Source: Legionella genomosp. 1
GTDB taxonomy: Bacteria; Pseudomonadota; Gammaproteobacteria; Legionellales; Legionellaceae
Reading direction: 5' to 3'
NCBI GenBank assembly: GCA_945889365.1
Contig: CAMDBQ010000091.1
Location: forward strand, 1 to 6,201
Length of the DNA stretch: 6,201 nucleotides
In this document: positions 1 to 6,155 of the stretch, piece after piece
How the letters are laid out: every line of letters starts with the position of its first letter
Numbering within the stretch: the stretch's first letter is position 1
Program-made: the position numbers and the translations under genes
The notes under the pieces: generated by a model
Databases searched by the model: none
What the model saw: only the letters and a program-made list of their open reading frames with translations
Told to the model about the DNA's origin: nothing

Positions 1-9
1 CAAGGGGGA

Positions 10-744
10 TCATGTTTCCAGGTTCAACATTTGTTTGCGTATGTCACCAATCGCTTGGCTTGGATTAAGTCCCTTAGGGCAAACTGTTGTGCAATTCATA
101 ATTGTGCGACAACGGAAAACACTGAATGGATCTTGTAATTTTTCCAAACGATGTTGCGTTGCTGTATCACGTGTGTCTGCTAAAAATCGACGTGCTTGAA
201 GCAATCCAGCAGGCCCGACAAATTTTTCCGGATTCCACCAAAATGATGGGCAGGCGCTCGTGCAACAAGCACATAAGATACATTCATATAAACCATCCAG
301 CTTTGAACGATCTTCTGGCGACTGCAAACGTTCACGAGCTGGTGCTAGAGCATCATTTTGCAAGTAGGGTTCTACCCGTTCATATTGTTGATAGAACTGA
401 GACATATCAACAACCAGATCGCGTACAATGGGAAAGCCTGGCAATGGACGAATGACTATTTTATCGGTTTTTAACTGCGATACAGTGGTAATGCAGGCCA
501 ATCCATTGGTACCGTTAATGTTCATCCCATCCGAACCGCAAACACCTTCACGGCAAGAACGCCGAAAAGAAATGGTTGGATCCTGTTCTGCTTTCAATCG
601 TTCAAGCAAGGCCAATAACATGGGATCGCCCTTAACAGGAACGTCTATTTCATAGTCTTGCATAAACGGCTTGTCATTCACCTCTGGATTATAGCGGTAA
701 ATAGACAGACTGAGTGTTCTGATCTCGGCACTGGTATCAGTCAT
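10..744 (-). CDS. sdhB: Succinate dehydrogenase iron-sulfur subunit SdhB
   Basis: This is the Fe-S subunit of complex II, which carries electrons from the SdhA flavin to the quinone site on the cytoplasmic face of the inner membrane. The 244-residue protein has an N-terminal ferredoxin-like domain with 2Fe-2S ligands Cys64, Cys69, Asp72 and Cys84 (RRSCREGVCGSDG). The Asp ligand is also seen in E. coli SdhB, where most relatives have Cys. The C-terminal domain has CxxCxxC-xxx-CP at Cys155, 158, 161 and 165, and Cys212, 218 and 222, which supply the 4Fe-4S and 3Fe-4S clusters. It is slightly longer than E. coli SdhB (238) because of about six extra N-terminal residues. The ATG at 742-744 is chosen because GAGGA lies 6 bases upstream. 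It follows sdhA by 12 bases as the last visible gene of the operon. The stop is TGA at 10-12. Confidence 0.98.
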   Translation of the reverse strand: MTDTSAEIRTLSLSIYRYNPEVNDKPFMQDYEIDVPVKGDPMLLALLERLKAEQDPTISFRRSCREGVCGSDGMNINGTNGLACITTVSQLKTDKIVIRPLPGFPIVRDLVVDMSQFYQQYERVEPYLQNDALAPARERLQSPEDRSKLDGLYECILCACCTSACPSFWWNPEKFVGPAGLLQARRFLADTRDTATQHRLEKLQDPFSVFRCRTIMNCTTVCPKGLNPSQAIGDIRKQMLNLET

Positions 745-750
745 GATTAA

Positions 751-755
751 TCCTC
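751..755 (-). promoter_or_regulatory. Ribosome binding site of sdhB
   Basis: GAGGA on the minus strand lies 6 bases before the sdhB ATG, between the sdhA stop (757-759) and the sdhB start. It fixes the sdhB start and suggests efficient re-initiation by ribosomes finishing sdhA. Confidence 0.8.
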
Positions 756-756
756 A

Positions 757-2532
757 TTAATAAACGCGCTCTTTCGGCTCAAATGGCTCGACAAATTTAG
801 GTAGTACATTCACTGGACGAAAATCAATGCCATCACCTTGTTGGAAATACAGTGTATGTTTAATCCAATTGCGATCATCACGTTCCGGGTAATCTTCCCG
901 ACTATGCGCGCCGCGACTCTCTGTACGTGCAATTGCAGATTTTGCTGTCGCGTAGGCAGTTGCCATAAGATTATCAAGCTCTAGTGCTGTGACGCGATCA
1001 GTATTGAACACATCACTTTTATCAACCAAGGTGGCATGTTCTAATCGTTCACGTAATCCATTGAGGCGTGCTAACCCCTGCTCCATAAACTCACCAGTAC
1101 GAAATACGCCAAAATCTTCTTGCATCACGCGCTGCATTTCGTCACGAATAACGGAAGGGCTTTCACCGTCTTGAGAATTCTGCCACCGATTATAACGCGT
1201 GAGCGACGCTTCAACATCATCGTCAGTCGCATTAGCCATTTCTGGAAGCTGATTAGATTGCCATAATCCTTCGACATGCAGACCGGCTGCTCGACCGAAC
1301 ACAACCAGATCAAGCAAGGAATTACCACCCAGTCGGTTAGCTCCATGCACTGAAACGCAGGCGCACTCACCAACGGCATACAAGCCTTCAACCAACGTTT
1401 CTTTACCTTTGATCTTAGTCACAACTTGACCGTGAATATTGGTAGGAATGCCACCCATCGTATAATGGCATGTTGGAACAACGGGTATAGCATCAACAAT
1501 AGGGTCAACACCTGCGAATTTCATAGACAATTCACGAATACCTGGCAAACGTGTTTTAATTAAATCGGCGCCCAAATGATCCAATTTTAATTTAACGTGA
1601 TCAACGCCTTTAGGATCAAAACCCTTGCCTGCACGTAACTCAAGCGCAATAGATCGTGCAACAACATCACGAGATGCCAGATCTTTTACATGTGGTGCAT
1701 AACGTTCCATGAAACGCTCACCGTCTTTATTAATAAGATAACCACCTTCGCCACGGCAACCCTCTGTTACCAGAGTACCTGCACCTGCAATACCGGTAGG
1801 GTGAAATTGCCACATTTCCATATCTTGCAAAGGAATGCCTGCACGCAATGCCATACCAAATCCATCACCAGTATTAATATAAGCATTGGTTGTAGATTGA
1901 TAGATGCGCCCGGCTCCACCTGTCGCTAAAATACAAACACGTGACTGGAAGAAAATAATCTCACCTGTTTCAATACACAAAGCGGTCACACCAGCGATAC
2001 GACCATGCGAATCTTTGACAAAATCAAGCGCAAGCCATTCACTAAATATGTGCGTTTTAGCTTTTAAATTTTGTTGGTAAAGTGTGTGCAATAAAGCGTG
2101 ACCGGTTCTATCAGCTGCAGCACAAGTACGAGCGGCTTGCTCACCACCAAAATTTTTGGATTGACCACCGAACTGACGCTGGTAAATTTTACCATCGTCT
2201 GTACGTGAAAACGGCAAACCCATGTGTTCAAGTTCGTAAACTGCTTCTGGACCGGTTTTACACAAATACTCAATGCAATCTTGATCACCGATATAATCGG
2301 CACCTTTAACCGTATCATACATGTGCCAGCGCCAATCATCTCCATCCGCATCTGCATTACCTAATGCAGCAGTAATACCCCCTTGCGCAGAAACCGTATG
2401 CGAACGGGTAGGAAAAACTTTTGATATTAAGGCAATTTTTAGGCCAGAATTAGCCAACTGCAATGAAGCGCGCATGCCCGCTCCACCTGCGCCTATAATT
2501 ATTGCGTCAAATTCATTACGTGCAAAAGCCAT
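757..2532 (-). CDS. sdhA: Succinate dehydrogenase flavoprotein subunit SdhA
   Basis: This is the catalytic subunit of complex II, which oxidises succinate to fumarate in the TCA cycle on the cytoplasmic side of the membrane. From the ATG at 2530-2532 the protein has 591 residues (E. coli SdhA has 588). The N-terminal Rossmann motif GAGGAG is at residues 14-19. [10 protein letters not shown] places the covalent flavin histidine at His45, the E. coli number. Active-site positions are visible as His244 (FHPTG), Arg288 (SRDVVARS), His356 (TCHYTMGG) and Arg400 (GANRLGGNS). The conserved [18 protein letters not shown] motif is near the C-terminus. An in-frame TTG at 2545-2547 would add five residues and overlap sdhD. 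The ATG is preferred because it gives His45, has GGGGG 8 bases upstream, and leaves a 2-base gap after the sdhD stop. The sequence is intact, with no unusual residue seen. Confidence 0.98.
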   Translation of the reverse strand: MAFARNEFDAIIIGAGGAGMRASLQLANSGLKIALISKVFPTRSHTVSAQGGITAALGNADADGDDWRWHMYDTVKGADYIGDQDCIEYLCKTGPEAVYELEHMGLPFSRTDDGKIYQRQFGGQSKNFGGEQAARTCAAADRTGHALLHTLYQQNLKAKTHIFSEWLALDFVKDSHGRIAGVTALCIETGEIIFFQSRVCILATGGAGRIYQSTTNAYINTGDGFGMALRAGIPLQDMEMWQFHPTGIAGAGTLVTEGCRGEGGYLINKDGERFMERYAPHVKDLASRDVVARSIALELRAGKGFDPKGVDHVKLKLDHLGADLIKTRLPGIRELSMKFAGVDPIVDAIPVVPTCHYTMGGIPTNIHGQVVTKIKGKETLVEGLYAVGECACVSVHGANRLGGNSLLDLVVFGRAAGLHVEGLWQSNQLPEMANATDDDVEASLTRYNRWQNSQDGESPSVIRDEMQRVMQEDFGVFRTGEFMEQGLARLNGLRERLEHATLVDKSDVFNTDRVTALELDNLMATAYATAKSAIARTESRGAHSREDYPERDDRNWIKHTLYFQQGDGIDFRPVNVLPKFVEPFEPKERVY

Positions 2533-2534
2533 TA

Positions 2535-2882
2535 TTATTGCCCCCAAACAATCATTAAGCCCCAGATAAACTGGGTAAGCAGCAACAAGAAAACCAACAC
2601 TTGCACAGGCAACCTGATTGCAGTGGATGGCATGTAATCAGTTGTCACAGTCCAAATGCCAATCCAGGCATGAAGAGTCAACATCAATAAAGCCAGCACA
2701 CTGGCAACTTGAAAAATCCAGCAATGAAACAACTCAGACCATTGAGTGAATTGCATTTGTGGATGCGTGATTATAAAACCAAACAAAAATAACGAGTATA
2801 CAGCAAAGTAAATTGCTGAAACGCGTTGAATCAACCAATCCTTCAAACCATTGCCCGTTAGGCTAGTAATATTTGTTACCAC
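2535..2882 (-). CDS. sdhD: Succinate dehydrogenase membrane anchor subunit SdhD
   Basis: This is one of the two inner-membrane subunits of complex II, contributing to the haem b and ubiquinone sites. Beginning at the GTG at 2880-2882 the protein is 115 residues, exactly the E. coli length. It starts [12 protein letters not shown], matching E. coli MVSNASALGRNG. Three membrane helices can be seen at roughly residues 17-38, 55-77 and 90-113. [13 protein letters not shown] places His71, Asp82 and Tyr83 at the E. coli numbers, and Tyr83 is the known quinone-binding residue. Another in-frame GTG at 2886-2888 would add two residues, but it sits one base after the Shine-Dalgarno sequence. The chosen start has ideal spacing. 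The start overlaps the end of sdhC by 7 bases, and the TAA is 2 bases before sdhA. Confidence 0.96.
   Translation of the reverse strand: MVTNITSLTGNGLKDWLIQRVSAIYFAVYSLFLFGFIITHPQMQFTQWSELFHCWIFQVASVLALLMLTLHAWIGIWTVTTDYMPSTAIRLPVQVLVFLLLLTQFIWGLMIVWGQ
2541..2545 (-). promoter_or_regulatory. Ribosome binding site of sdhA
   Basis: A run of five G on the minus strand ends 8 bases before the ATG at 2530-2532. It supports that ATG rather than the in-frame TTG at 2545-2547, which would lie inside it. It falls within the last codons of sdhD, consistent with translational coupling. Confidence 0.55.
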
Positions 2883-3262
2883 ATCCACACTCCCAGAAAA
2901 CCTGCCAAAACAATTGCAACCGCAATAACCGTAATAGCACTTCGTCGTGCTGTCGCCAGGTGCTCGCCAAATCCTATGTCCATGAATATATGGCGAAAAC
3001 CCGCAAGCAAATGATACGCCAACGCAGTACTAAAAGCCCACAAAACCAGTTTATTGAACGGTGATCGCAACACGGATTGTAGATGGTCAAATGCCTCTGA
3101 AGATTGCAATGAGATACTTAAAAAGTACATCATGTAGGGCAATAACAAAAACAAAGCCAGCCCAGAAATTCGATGCAATATAGATGCTATAGCCATGGGC
3201 GGGAATGTCAAACTACCCAAATCAAGGTTAACGGGTCTTTGATTTTTCACTGTCACACTCAT
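2876..3262 (-). CDS. sdhC: Succinate dehydrogenase cytochrome b556 subunit SdhC
   Basis: This membrane subunit of complex II, with SdhD, binds haem b and forms the ubiquinone pocket. The 128-residue protein (E. coli 129) begins with a cytoplasmic segment containing QRPVNLDL, the family signature. It then has Ser27 and Arg31 in SILHR, which are quinone-site residues in E. coli, and haem ligand His84 in ALAYHLLAGFRH, at the E. coli number. Three membrane helices lie at about residues 24-50, 69-90 and 106-127. It is the first gene of sdhCDAB, with a promoter directly upstream. The start is slightly uncertain. ATG 3260-3262 gives alignment without gaps to E. coli, but the AAGG Shine-Dalgarno touches it. 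GTG 3254-3256, two codons in, has a normal 6-base spacing. Either choice changes only two residues. Confidence 0.97.
   Translation of the reverse strand: MSVTVKNQRPVNLDLGSLTFPPMAIASILHRISGLALFLLLPYMMYFLSISLQSSEAFDHLQSVLRSPFNKLVLWAFSTALAYHLLAGFRHIFMDIGFGEHLATARRSAITVIAVAIVLAGFLGVWMW
2890..2894 (-). promoter_or_regulatory. Ribosome binding site deciding the sdhD start
   Basis: GGGAG on the minus strand, inside the sdhC coding end, lies 7 bases before the GTG at 2880-2882 and only one base before the GTG at 2886-2888. It therefore selects the downstream GTG as the sdhD start, giving a protein that aligns end to end with E. coli SdhD. Confidence 0.7.
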
Positions 3263-3266
3263 CCTT
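3263..3266 (-). promoter_or_regulatory. Likely ribosome binding site of sdhC
   Basis: AAGG on the minus strand directly abuts the ATG at 3260-3262, which is too close for that codon, but is 6 bases from the in-frame GTG at 3254-3256. No better Shine-Dalgarno sequence was seen in the AT-rich leader. Confidence 0.45.
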
Positions 3267-3293
3267 ATTGAAAATAATTATAAACATCTGCAG

Positions 3294-3322
3294 AGTATAC
3301 CACTGACGTTTCTTAGTCGCAA
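3294..3322 (-). promoter_or_regulatory. Sigma-70-type promoter of sdhCDAB
   Basis: On the minus strand TTGCGA (3317-3322, -35) is followed after exactly 17 bases by TATACT (3294-3299, -10). Transcription would start near 3287, giving a leader of about 25 bases before sdhC. A perfect TATAAT at 3277-3282 lies closer to the gene but has no recognisable -35 at 16-18 bases, so it is a weaker alternative. Confidence 0.7.
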
Positions 3323-3329
3323 AAAGTAA

Positions 3330-3340
3330 TGTAATTTACA
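3330..3340 (-). promoter_or_regulatory. Candidate operator palindrome upstream of the sdh promoter
   Basis: TGTAA-T-TTACA is a perfect palindrome of two 5-base arms around one central base, 7 bases upstream of the -35 box. Its position, around -43 to -53 from the inferred start, suits an activator or repressor site. The regulator is not identifiable, and short AT-rich palindromes also occur by chance. Confidence 0.25.
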
Positions 3341-3367
3341 GGACAATCGCATCTAATTTCGTGAACG

Positions 3368-3383
3368 TTTGCGTTGCCGCAAA
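3368..3383 (-). other. Hairpin after the unknown gene, without a T-run
   Basis: TTTGCG-GCAA-CGCAAA forms a 6-base stem closed by a GNRA-type tetraloop in the minus-strand RNA, about 16 bases after the stop of the unknown gene. No T-tract follows, so it is not a standard intrinsic terminator. It could protect the 3' end of the upstream messenger or be a Rho-linked pause. Function is inferred only. Confidence 0.35.
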
Positions 3384-3398
3384 AGCAGCCTAGAAGTT

Positions 3399-4034
3399 TT
3401 AGCGTTTAACTTTTGGAGCAGTTCCATGTGGTTTACGATAATTATCACGTGGCGAAGCCAGGGGATAACCATAACCCATGTCGGCAAGACGTTTCGTAGC
3501 AGCAAGATAACGCGCCCCCCAGGTCCCAGGATCGAAATTGGTGACCACGACGTTATAGCTCAGATTAACAATTGAATCAAAGCATTTACGCTGGGCTAGC
3601 TCATGGCCGTCAAATGCGACTTCCACTTCCGTTTCCATACTAACTCCACCCGCTTTTAAACGCTCGACCAAGATGTAGATCATTTTTTCAATCGTGTAAT
3701 ACAACTTACACATAGATAAACCGGCTAAATAAATATCCTGTCCTTTCGACGCGCTTAATTTAAACCCATGATCATGGATTGGATACACGAACTCTAACTC
3801 TTGAGTACCAGGTATTATTTCAGGCAGTATAATCCGCGGTGGCGAAATTGCATCTACGGATGGAGAGATGATGAACAAATGAAAATCGGCCCAGCGCCAC
3901 CATAGTTGGTATATTTTTTCTATCTGCGCAAGGAGGTTCGTATCTTCGTCATCGTGCAACATTTGACGTTGTTCATCTGTCATATTTTCAAAATCGATAG
4001 TGGGCAAATTCAAGTCGTCTACTGGTTCTTCCAT
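3399..4034 (-). CDS. Protein of unknown function, 211 residues
   Basis: I do not recognise this family. The ATG at 4032-4034 has no strong Shine-Dalgarno sequence; the nearest is a GAG about 12 bases upstream. The protein looks soluble, with no signal peptide or membrane helix. Residues 1-40 are acidic (MEEPVDD, HDDED). Next comes an aromatic stretch (YQLWWRWADFH, 42-52), then a proline-rich part (SPPRIILPEIIP, 64-75). A probable helix follows at 101-128 (LSMCKLYYTIEKMIYILVERL), then an alternating segment at 130-166. The tail is basic (NYRKPHGTAPKVKR, 198-211). Length, composition and the lack of internal stops in a 211-codon frame support a real gene, and no longer frame competes. It stands alone between ppiD and sdhC, with its own leader after a repeat-rich gap. 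It is not part of the sdh operon by function, though read-through is possible. Confidence 0.75.
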   Translation of the reverse strand: MEEPVDDLNLPTIDFENMTDEQRQMLHDDEDTNLLAQIEKIYQLWWRWADFHLFIISPSVDAISPPRIILPEIIPGTQELEFVYPIHDHGFKLSASKGQDIYLAGLSMCKLYYTIEKMIYILVERLKAGGVSMETEVEVAFDGHELAQRKCFDSIVNLSYNVVVTNFDPGTWGARYLAATKRLADMGYGYPLASPRDNYRKPHGTAPKVKR

Positions 4035-4101
4035 TGCTATTTACTCAATTATTTTCAGATGGAACAATCTTAGCTTAAATTTTGCAGACAAGCACTAGGG
4101 G

Positions 4102-4126
4102 CTGTTGACATTTCATCTTTCAACAG
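4102..4126. repeat. Inverted repeat CTGTTGA/TCAACAG, possible IS-end remnant
   Basis: CTGTTGA (4102-4108) and TCAACAG (4120-4126) are perfect inverted 7-base arms around an 11-base loop. The stretch GGGGCTGTTGACA from 4098 resembles the terminal repeats of some insertion sequences, but no partner end, target duplication or transposase is present in the window. It lacks a T-run, so it is not an intrinsic terminator. Confidence 0.35.
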
Positions 4127-4140
4127 ACTAAGTCCCTCGG

Positions 4141-4184
4141 CCTCATCATTACTCACACATGTGGTGCATGTGGTCCCCGAGAAA
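4141..4184. repeat. Diverged direct repeat, copy 1
   Basis: The unit starts CCTCATCATTACTCACA and continues through TGCATGT and CCCCG. It matches copy 2 (4277-4320) without gaps at roughly three quarters of positions by eye, with shared blocks ATCATTAC, CACA, TGCATGT and CCCCG. It contains the palindrome CACATGTG (4156-4163), absent from copy 2. Confidence 0.6.
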
Positions 4185-4276
4185 GTTTAGGCAGGAGCAC
4201 GCGGCTTGCCAGCAGGATCCAGAGATTCGAAGTTATATCGACTGCGCGCACAGTGGTTAACGCGGACAAGCCACGA

Positions 4277-4320
4277 CCTTATCATTACCCACAAGTTTGA
4301 TGCATGTCGCCCCCGCGAAG
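4277..4320. repeat. Diverged direct repeat, copy 2
   Basis: The unit starts CCTTATCATTACCCACA and continues through TGCATGT and CCCCCGCGAAG. It lies 136 bases from copy 1 in the same orientation. The CCCCGCGAAG end and the preceding GCGGACAAGCC resemble the arms of REP-type palindromic repeats known from many gammaproteobacteria. Confidence 0.6.
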
Positions 4321-4324
4321 ACGA

Positions 4325-4352
4325 GGACAGTAAGCGCGCTGGGTGATTGTCC
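4325..4352 (-). other. Weak inverted repeat just after ppiD
   Basis: GGACA (minus strand, 4348-4352) pairs with TGTCC (4325-4329) over an 18-base loop two bases after the ppiD stop. There is no T-run and the stem is short, so it is not a convincing terminator. No better terminator for ppiD was seen, so transcription may end by Rho or run on. Confidence 0.2.
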
Positions 4353-4354
4353 TT

Positions 4355-5908
4355 CTAACGCTTAACAACTACCGCTTTGCTCATCAGGGAGTTGATATAT
4401 AATTCATAATCCATTACACCGTAACTGGCTTCAATCTGTTGTGTAATGCTGTTTATTTGTTCTTTATCAAGCAAGTCTAACTTACCATCGTTAATCGCTT
4501 TTAAAGACACAACAACATAATCACCATCAAGCAAACCAAGGCCTGACTTTTCACCAACGCGAGCTAAATCAAAAGCCAATTCATTTACTGCAGTTGGAAC
4601 GCCGTCAGCAGCATCACGACCTGCTTTTTTAACGCCTTGCCATTTCAAACCGTCCTTACTAATCAATTTACTTTGTTGTGGCGCAGCTGTAACTTTGTCA
4701 GCTAACAGCTGCTTACCAAATTGCATGGCTTCTGCTTCAGCTTGTTTTCTAGCTAACTTTTCAATAATTAATGGTTTAACAGCAACCAAGGTTTTCTCAG
4801 CAGCAGGAATATGTTTGTTTACTCGCAAAACCACAACTGTATCATTATCTATCTGTATAGGATCACTATTATTACCTAACTCCAATACATCATGACTAAA
4901 CGCAGCTTGAGTAATAAGTTTATTTTTAAGGTCTGGGTTATCTGCACCATGTCGAGAGAAAAGGCCTGACTCTTCTATTTTCAACTTCAGTGATTCTGCC
5001 ACCGGCGTTAAAGAGTCAGGGGTCTGATAGCTTAAATCAGATAGTTTTTCTAAAATTTCTGCATATTTTGTTTGTGCGCGCTCAGCCAAGAGTTGTTCTC
5101 TAATAGCAGTCTTGGCATCAGCATAAGGATTGGTTGTTGATGCCTTATTTTCTTCATAGAACCGCTTAATATCTGCATCAGATAAATGGATGGATTTTTT
5201 AATATCTTGCATTGATAAACGTATATAAGAAACACTGATCTCTTCTGGAGCGAGGAATGAATTTTTATTTTGTTGGTAATATTTGGTTATATCTTGTTCA
5301 GAAACGTTAGATTGCTTTAAATATTTCAACGCAGGAATTTTCACGTAATCATAATCGCGCGTTTGCATATACAGTTTGACAAACTTGCTGATATCACCTG
5401 GTAAAGCAAATGACGTCCCAATCAGTGCAAAACGCTGCTGATTTAGCAACATGCCTTGACGCACTTCTTTTTGGAATGACTCTGGCGTAAAAAAGGCACC
5501 ACTGAGGGCTTGTGTATAACGGTCACTGGAAAAATGACCGTCTTCCTGGAATTGAGGTATATTAACTATTGCAGCATCAGCTTGTGATGCATTGACCTCA
5601 AACCCGTTAGACCGCGCAGCTTGAACGCTAACGCTATTCACAATCATTTCATTTAATAGCTGCTGTTTAAGTTGATTTTCGCTAGCCGCTGTCATTTGTG
5701 ATAAATCACGTGATTGACGCGTGCGTCGATAACTTAATTCGAAAGATTCTTTTGAAATCGGCTGTCCATTTACATCCACTTGCGCACTTGATGAATGATG
5801 TGATTGAAGGTAGTAATCAACACCAAATAACGTAAACGTTATCGCAACTAGAGTAATGACTATCCAAGCCACTAAACCTTGAATACGTTCATTTAGCTTC
5901 TGCAACAT
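4355..5908 (-). CDS. ppiD: PpiD-like periplasmic chaperone lacking the parvulin domain
   Basis: PpiD is an inner-membrane-anchored periplasmic chaperone that helps proteins leaving the Sec translocon. This 517-residue protein has a short cytoplasmic N-terminus (MLQKLNERIQG), one membrane helix at about 11-33, and a SurA/PpiD-type chaperone region at about 40-215. Two similar helices follow, VSEQDITKYYQQNKNSF (202-218) and LSDADIKRFYEENKAS (242-257). E. coli PpiD (623 residues) next has a parvulin isomerase domain of about 100 residues. Here residue 257 runs almost directly into the C-terminal region: AIREQLLAERAQTKYAE (268-284), LSDLSYQTPDSL (289-300), then LKIEESGLFSRHG (309-321). The frame is open, so this looks like a clean domain absence rather than a frameshift. 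ATG 5906-5908 has GGAA 8 bases upstream. Position downstream of HU supports the name. Confidence 0.93.
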   Translation of the reverse strand: MLQKLNERIQGLVAWIVITLVAITFTLFGVDYYLQSHHSSSAQVDVNGQPISKESFELSYRRTRQSRDLSQMTAASENQLKQQLLNEMIVNSVSVQAARSNGFEVNASQADAAIVNIPQFQEDGHFSSDRYTQALSGAFFTPESFQKEVRQGMLLNQQRFALIGTSFALPGDISKFVKLYMQTRDYDYVKIPALKYLKQSNVSEQDITKYYQQNKNSFLAPEEISVSYIRLSMQDIKKSIHLSDADIKRFYEENKASTTNPYADAKTAIREQLLAERAQTKYAEILEKLSDLSYQTPDSLTPVAESLKLKIEESGLFSRHGADNPDLKNKLITQAAFSHDVLELGNNSDPIQIDNDTVVVLRVNKHIPAAEKTLVAVKPLIIEKLARKQAEAEAMQFGKQLLADKVTAAPQQSKLISKDGLKWQGVKKAGRDAADGVPTAVNELAFDLARVGEKSGLGLLDGDYVVVSLKAINDGKLDLLDKEQINSITQQIEASYGVMDYELYINSLMSKAVVVKR

Positions 5909-5916
5909 GTAATTAA

Positions 5917-5920
5917 TTCC
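5917..5920 (-). promoter_or_regulatory. Ribosome binding site of ppiD
   Basis: GGAA on the minus strand lies 8 bases before the ATG at 5906-5908. It is modest but the only purine-rich match in the AT-rich leader, and it agrees with the MLQKLNERIQ start expected for PpiD. Confidence 0.45.
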
Positions 5921-5937
5921 ATTAGATCCGAGATCAA

Positions 5938-5943
5938 ATTATA
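5938..5943 (-). promoter_or_regulatory. -10 element of the ppiD promoter
   Basis: A perfect TATAAT on the minus strand lies 29 bases before the ppiD ATG and just after the tRNA terminator. The -35 region falls in T-rich sequence (TTTTTA at 17 bases) and matches poorly. The terminator before it makes an independent ppiD promoter likely. Confidence 0.5.
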
Positions 5944-5961
5944 AAACAGTAAAAAACGCTT

Positions 5962-5985
5962 AAAAAAAACGCGCCTTTCGGCGCG
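5962..5985 (-). terminator. Intrinsic terminator of the hupB-tRNA transcript
   Basis: On the minus strand CGCGCC-GAAA-GGCGCG forms a perfect 6-base all-GC stem with a GAAA tetraloop, followed by eight T. It begins 6 bases after the CCA end of tRNA-Asp and separates the HU-tRNA unit from ppiD. A second T-run (5951-5956) follows. Confidence 0.93.
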
Positions 5986-5991
5986 CTATAC

Positions 5992-6068
5992 TGGCGGAGT
6001 GGACGGGGTTCGAACCCGCGACCCCCGGCGTGACAGGCCGGTATTCTAACCAACTGAACTACCACTCC
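5992..6068 (-). tRNA. tRNA-Asp (anticodon GUC)
   Basis: This is a 77-base tRNA with encoded CCA (5992-5994). The 5' arm GGAGTGG pairs perfectly with CCACTCC, followed by discriminator G. The anticodon GTC (6032-6034) is at tRNA positions 35-37 in loop CTGTCAC, closed by a perfect CCGGC/GCCGG stem. The T-arm is GCGGG-TTCGAAC-CCCGT-like, with GTTCGAA present. The sequence resembles E. coli tRNA-Asp closely. It is 6 bases downstream of tRNA-Val. Confidence 0.98.
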
Positions 6069-6074
6069 AATTCA

Positions 6075-6150
6075 TGGTGGGTGCTGCAGGGATCGAACCT
6101 GCGACCCTCGCCTTGTAAGGGCGATGCTCTCCCAGCTGAGCTAAGCACCC
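6075..6150 (-). tRNA. tRNA-Val (anticodon UAC)
   Basis: This is a 76-base tRNA with encoded CCA (6075-6077). GGGTGCT pairs with AGCACCC, followed by discriminator A. The anticodon TAC (6115-6117) is at positions 34-36 in loop CTTACAA, closed by TCGCC/GGCGA. The T-arm has GTTCGAT. Its 5' end is only 5 bases after the HU gene stop, so it must be cut from a common transcript, presumably by RNase P. Confidence 0.98.
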
Positions 6151-6155
6151 GAAAA

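Larger units (their letters stand above)
4035..4354. repeat. Gene-free repeat-rich interval between ppiD and the unknown gene
   Basis: No convincing coding frame was found here. The stretch holds two diverged direct copies of a 44-base unit, REP-like fragments (GGATCCAG at 4217-4224, GCGGACAAGCC at 4262-4272) and a hairpin near 4102-4126. It looks richer in G and C than its flanks by eye. The minus-strand part next to the unknown gene (4035-4090) is AT-rich and presumably carries that gene's promoter, but no well-spaced -35/-10 pair was seen. Confidence 0.5.

Noticed and set aside
1..13. A possible ATG (11-13) overlapping the sdhB stop as the start of the next operon gene
   Set aside because: Only four codons are visible (M-I-P-L), there is no supporting Shine-Dalgarno evidence, and the next gene cannot be identified.
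2082..2357. Overlapping open frames on both strands inside sdhA
   Set aside because: They lie wholly within the strongly conserved sdhA coding region and their translations look like out-of-frame shadows.
2545..2547. TTG as the sdhA start
   Set aside because: It overlaps the Shine-Dalgarno sequence and adds five residues before the conserved start; the ATG at 2530-2532 puts the flavin histidine at residue 45 as in E. coli.
3399..4034. Secreted effector or toxin for the unknown protein
   Set aside because: No signal peptide, catalytic motif, glutamate-rich C-terminal secretion signal or partner antitoxin gene could be seen; the tail is basic.
4105..4133. Rightward promoter from TTGACA in the repeat region
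   Set aside because: No acceptable -10 hexamer lies 16-18 bases away, and no plus-strand gene follows.
4141..4320. CRISPR array
   Set aside because: There are only two diverged copies 136 bases apart, which does not fit the short regular spacing and near-identical repeats of CRISPR.
4695..4895. Plus-strand open frame inside ppiD
   Set aside because: It is antisense to a clearly recognised protein and has no Shine-Dalgarno sequence or protein-like character of its own.
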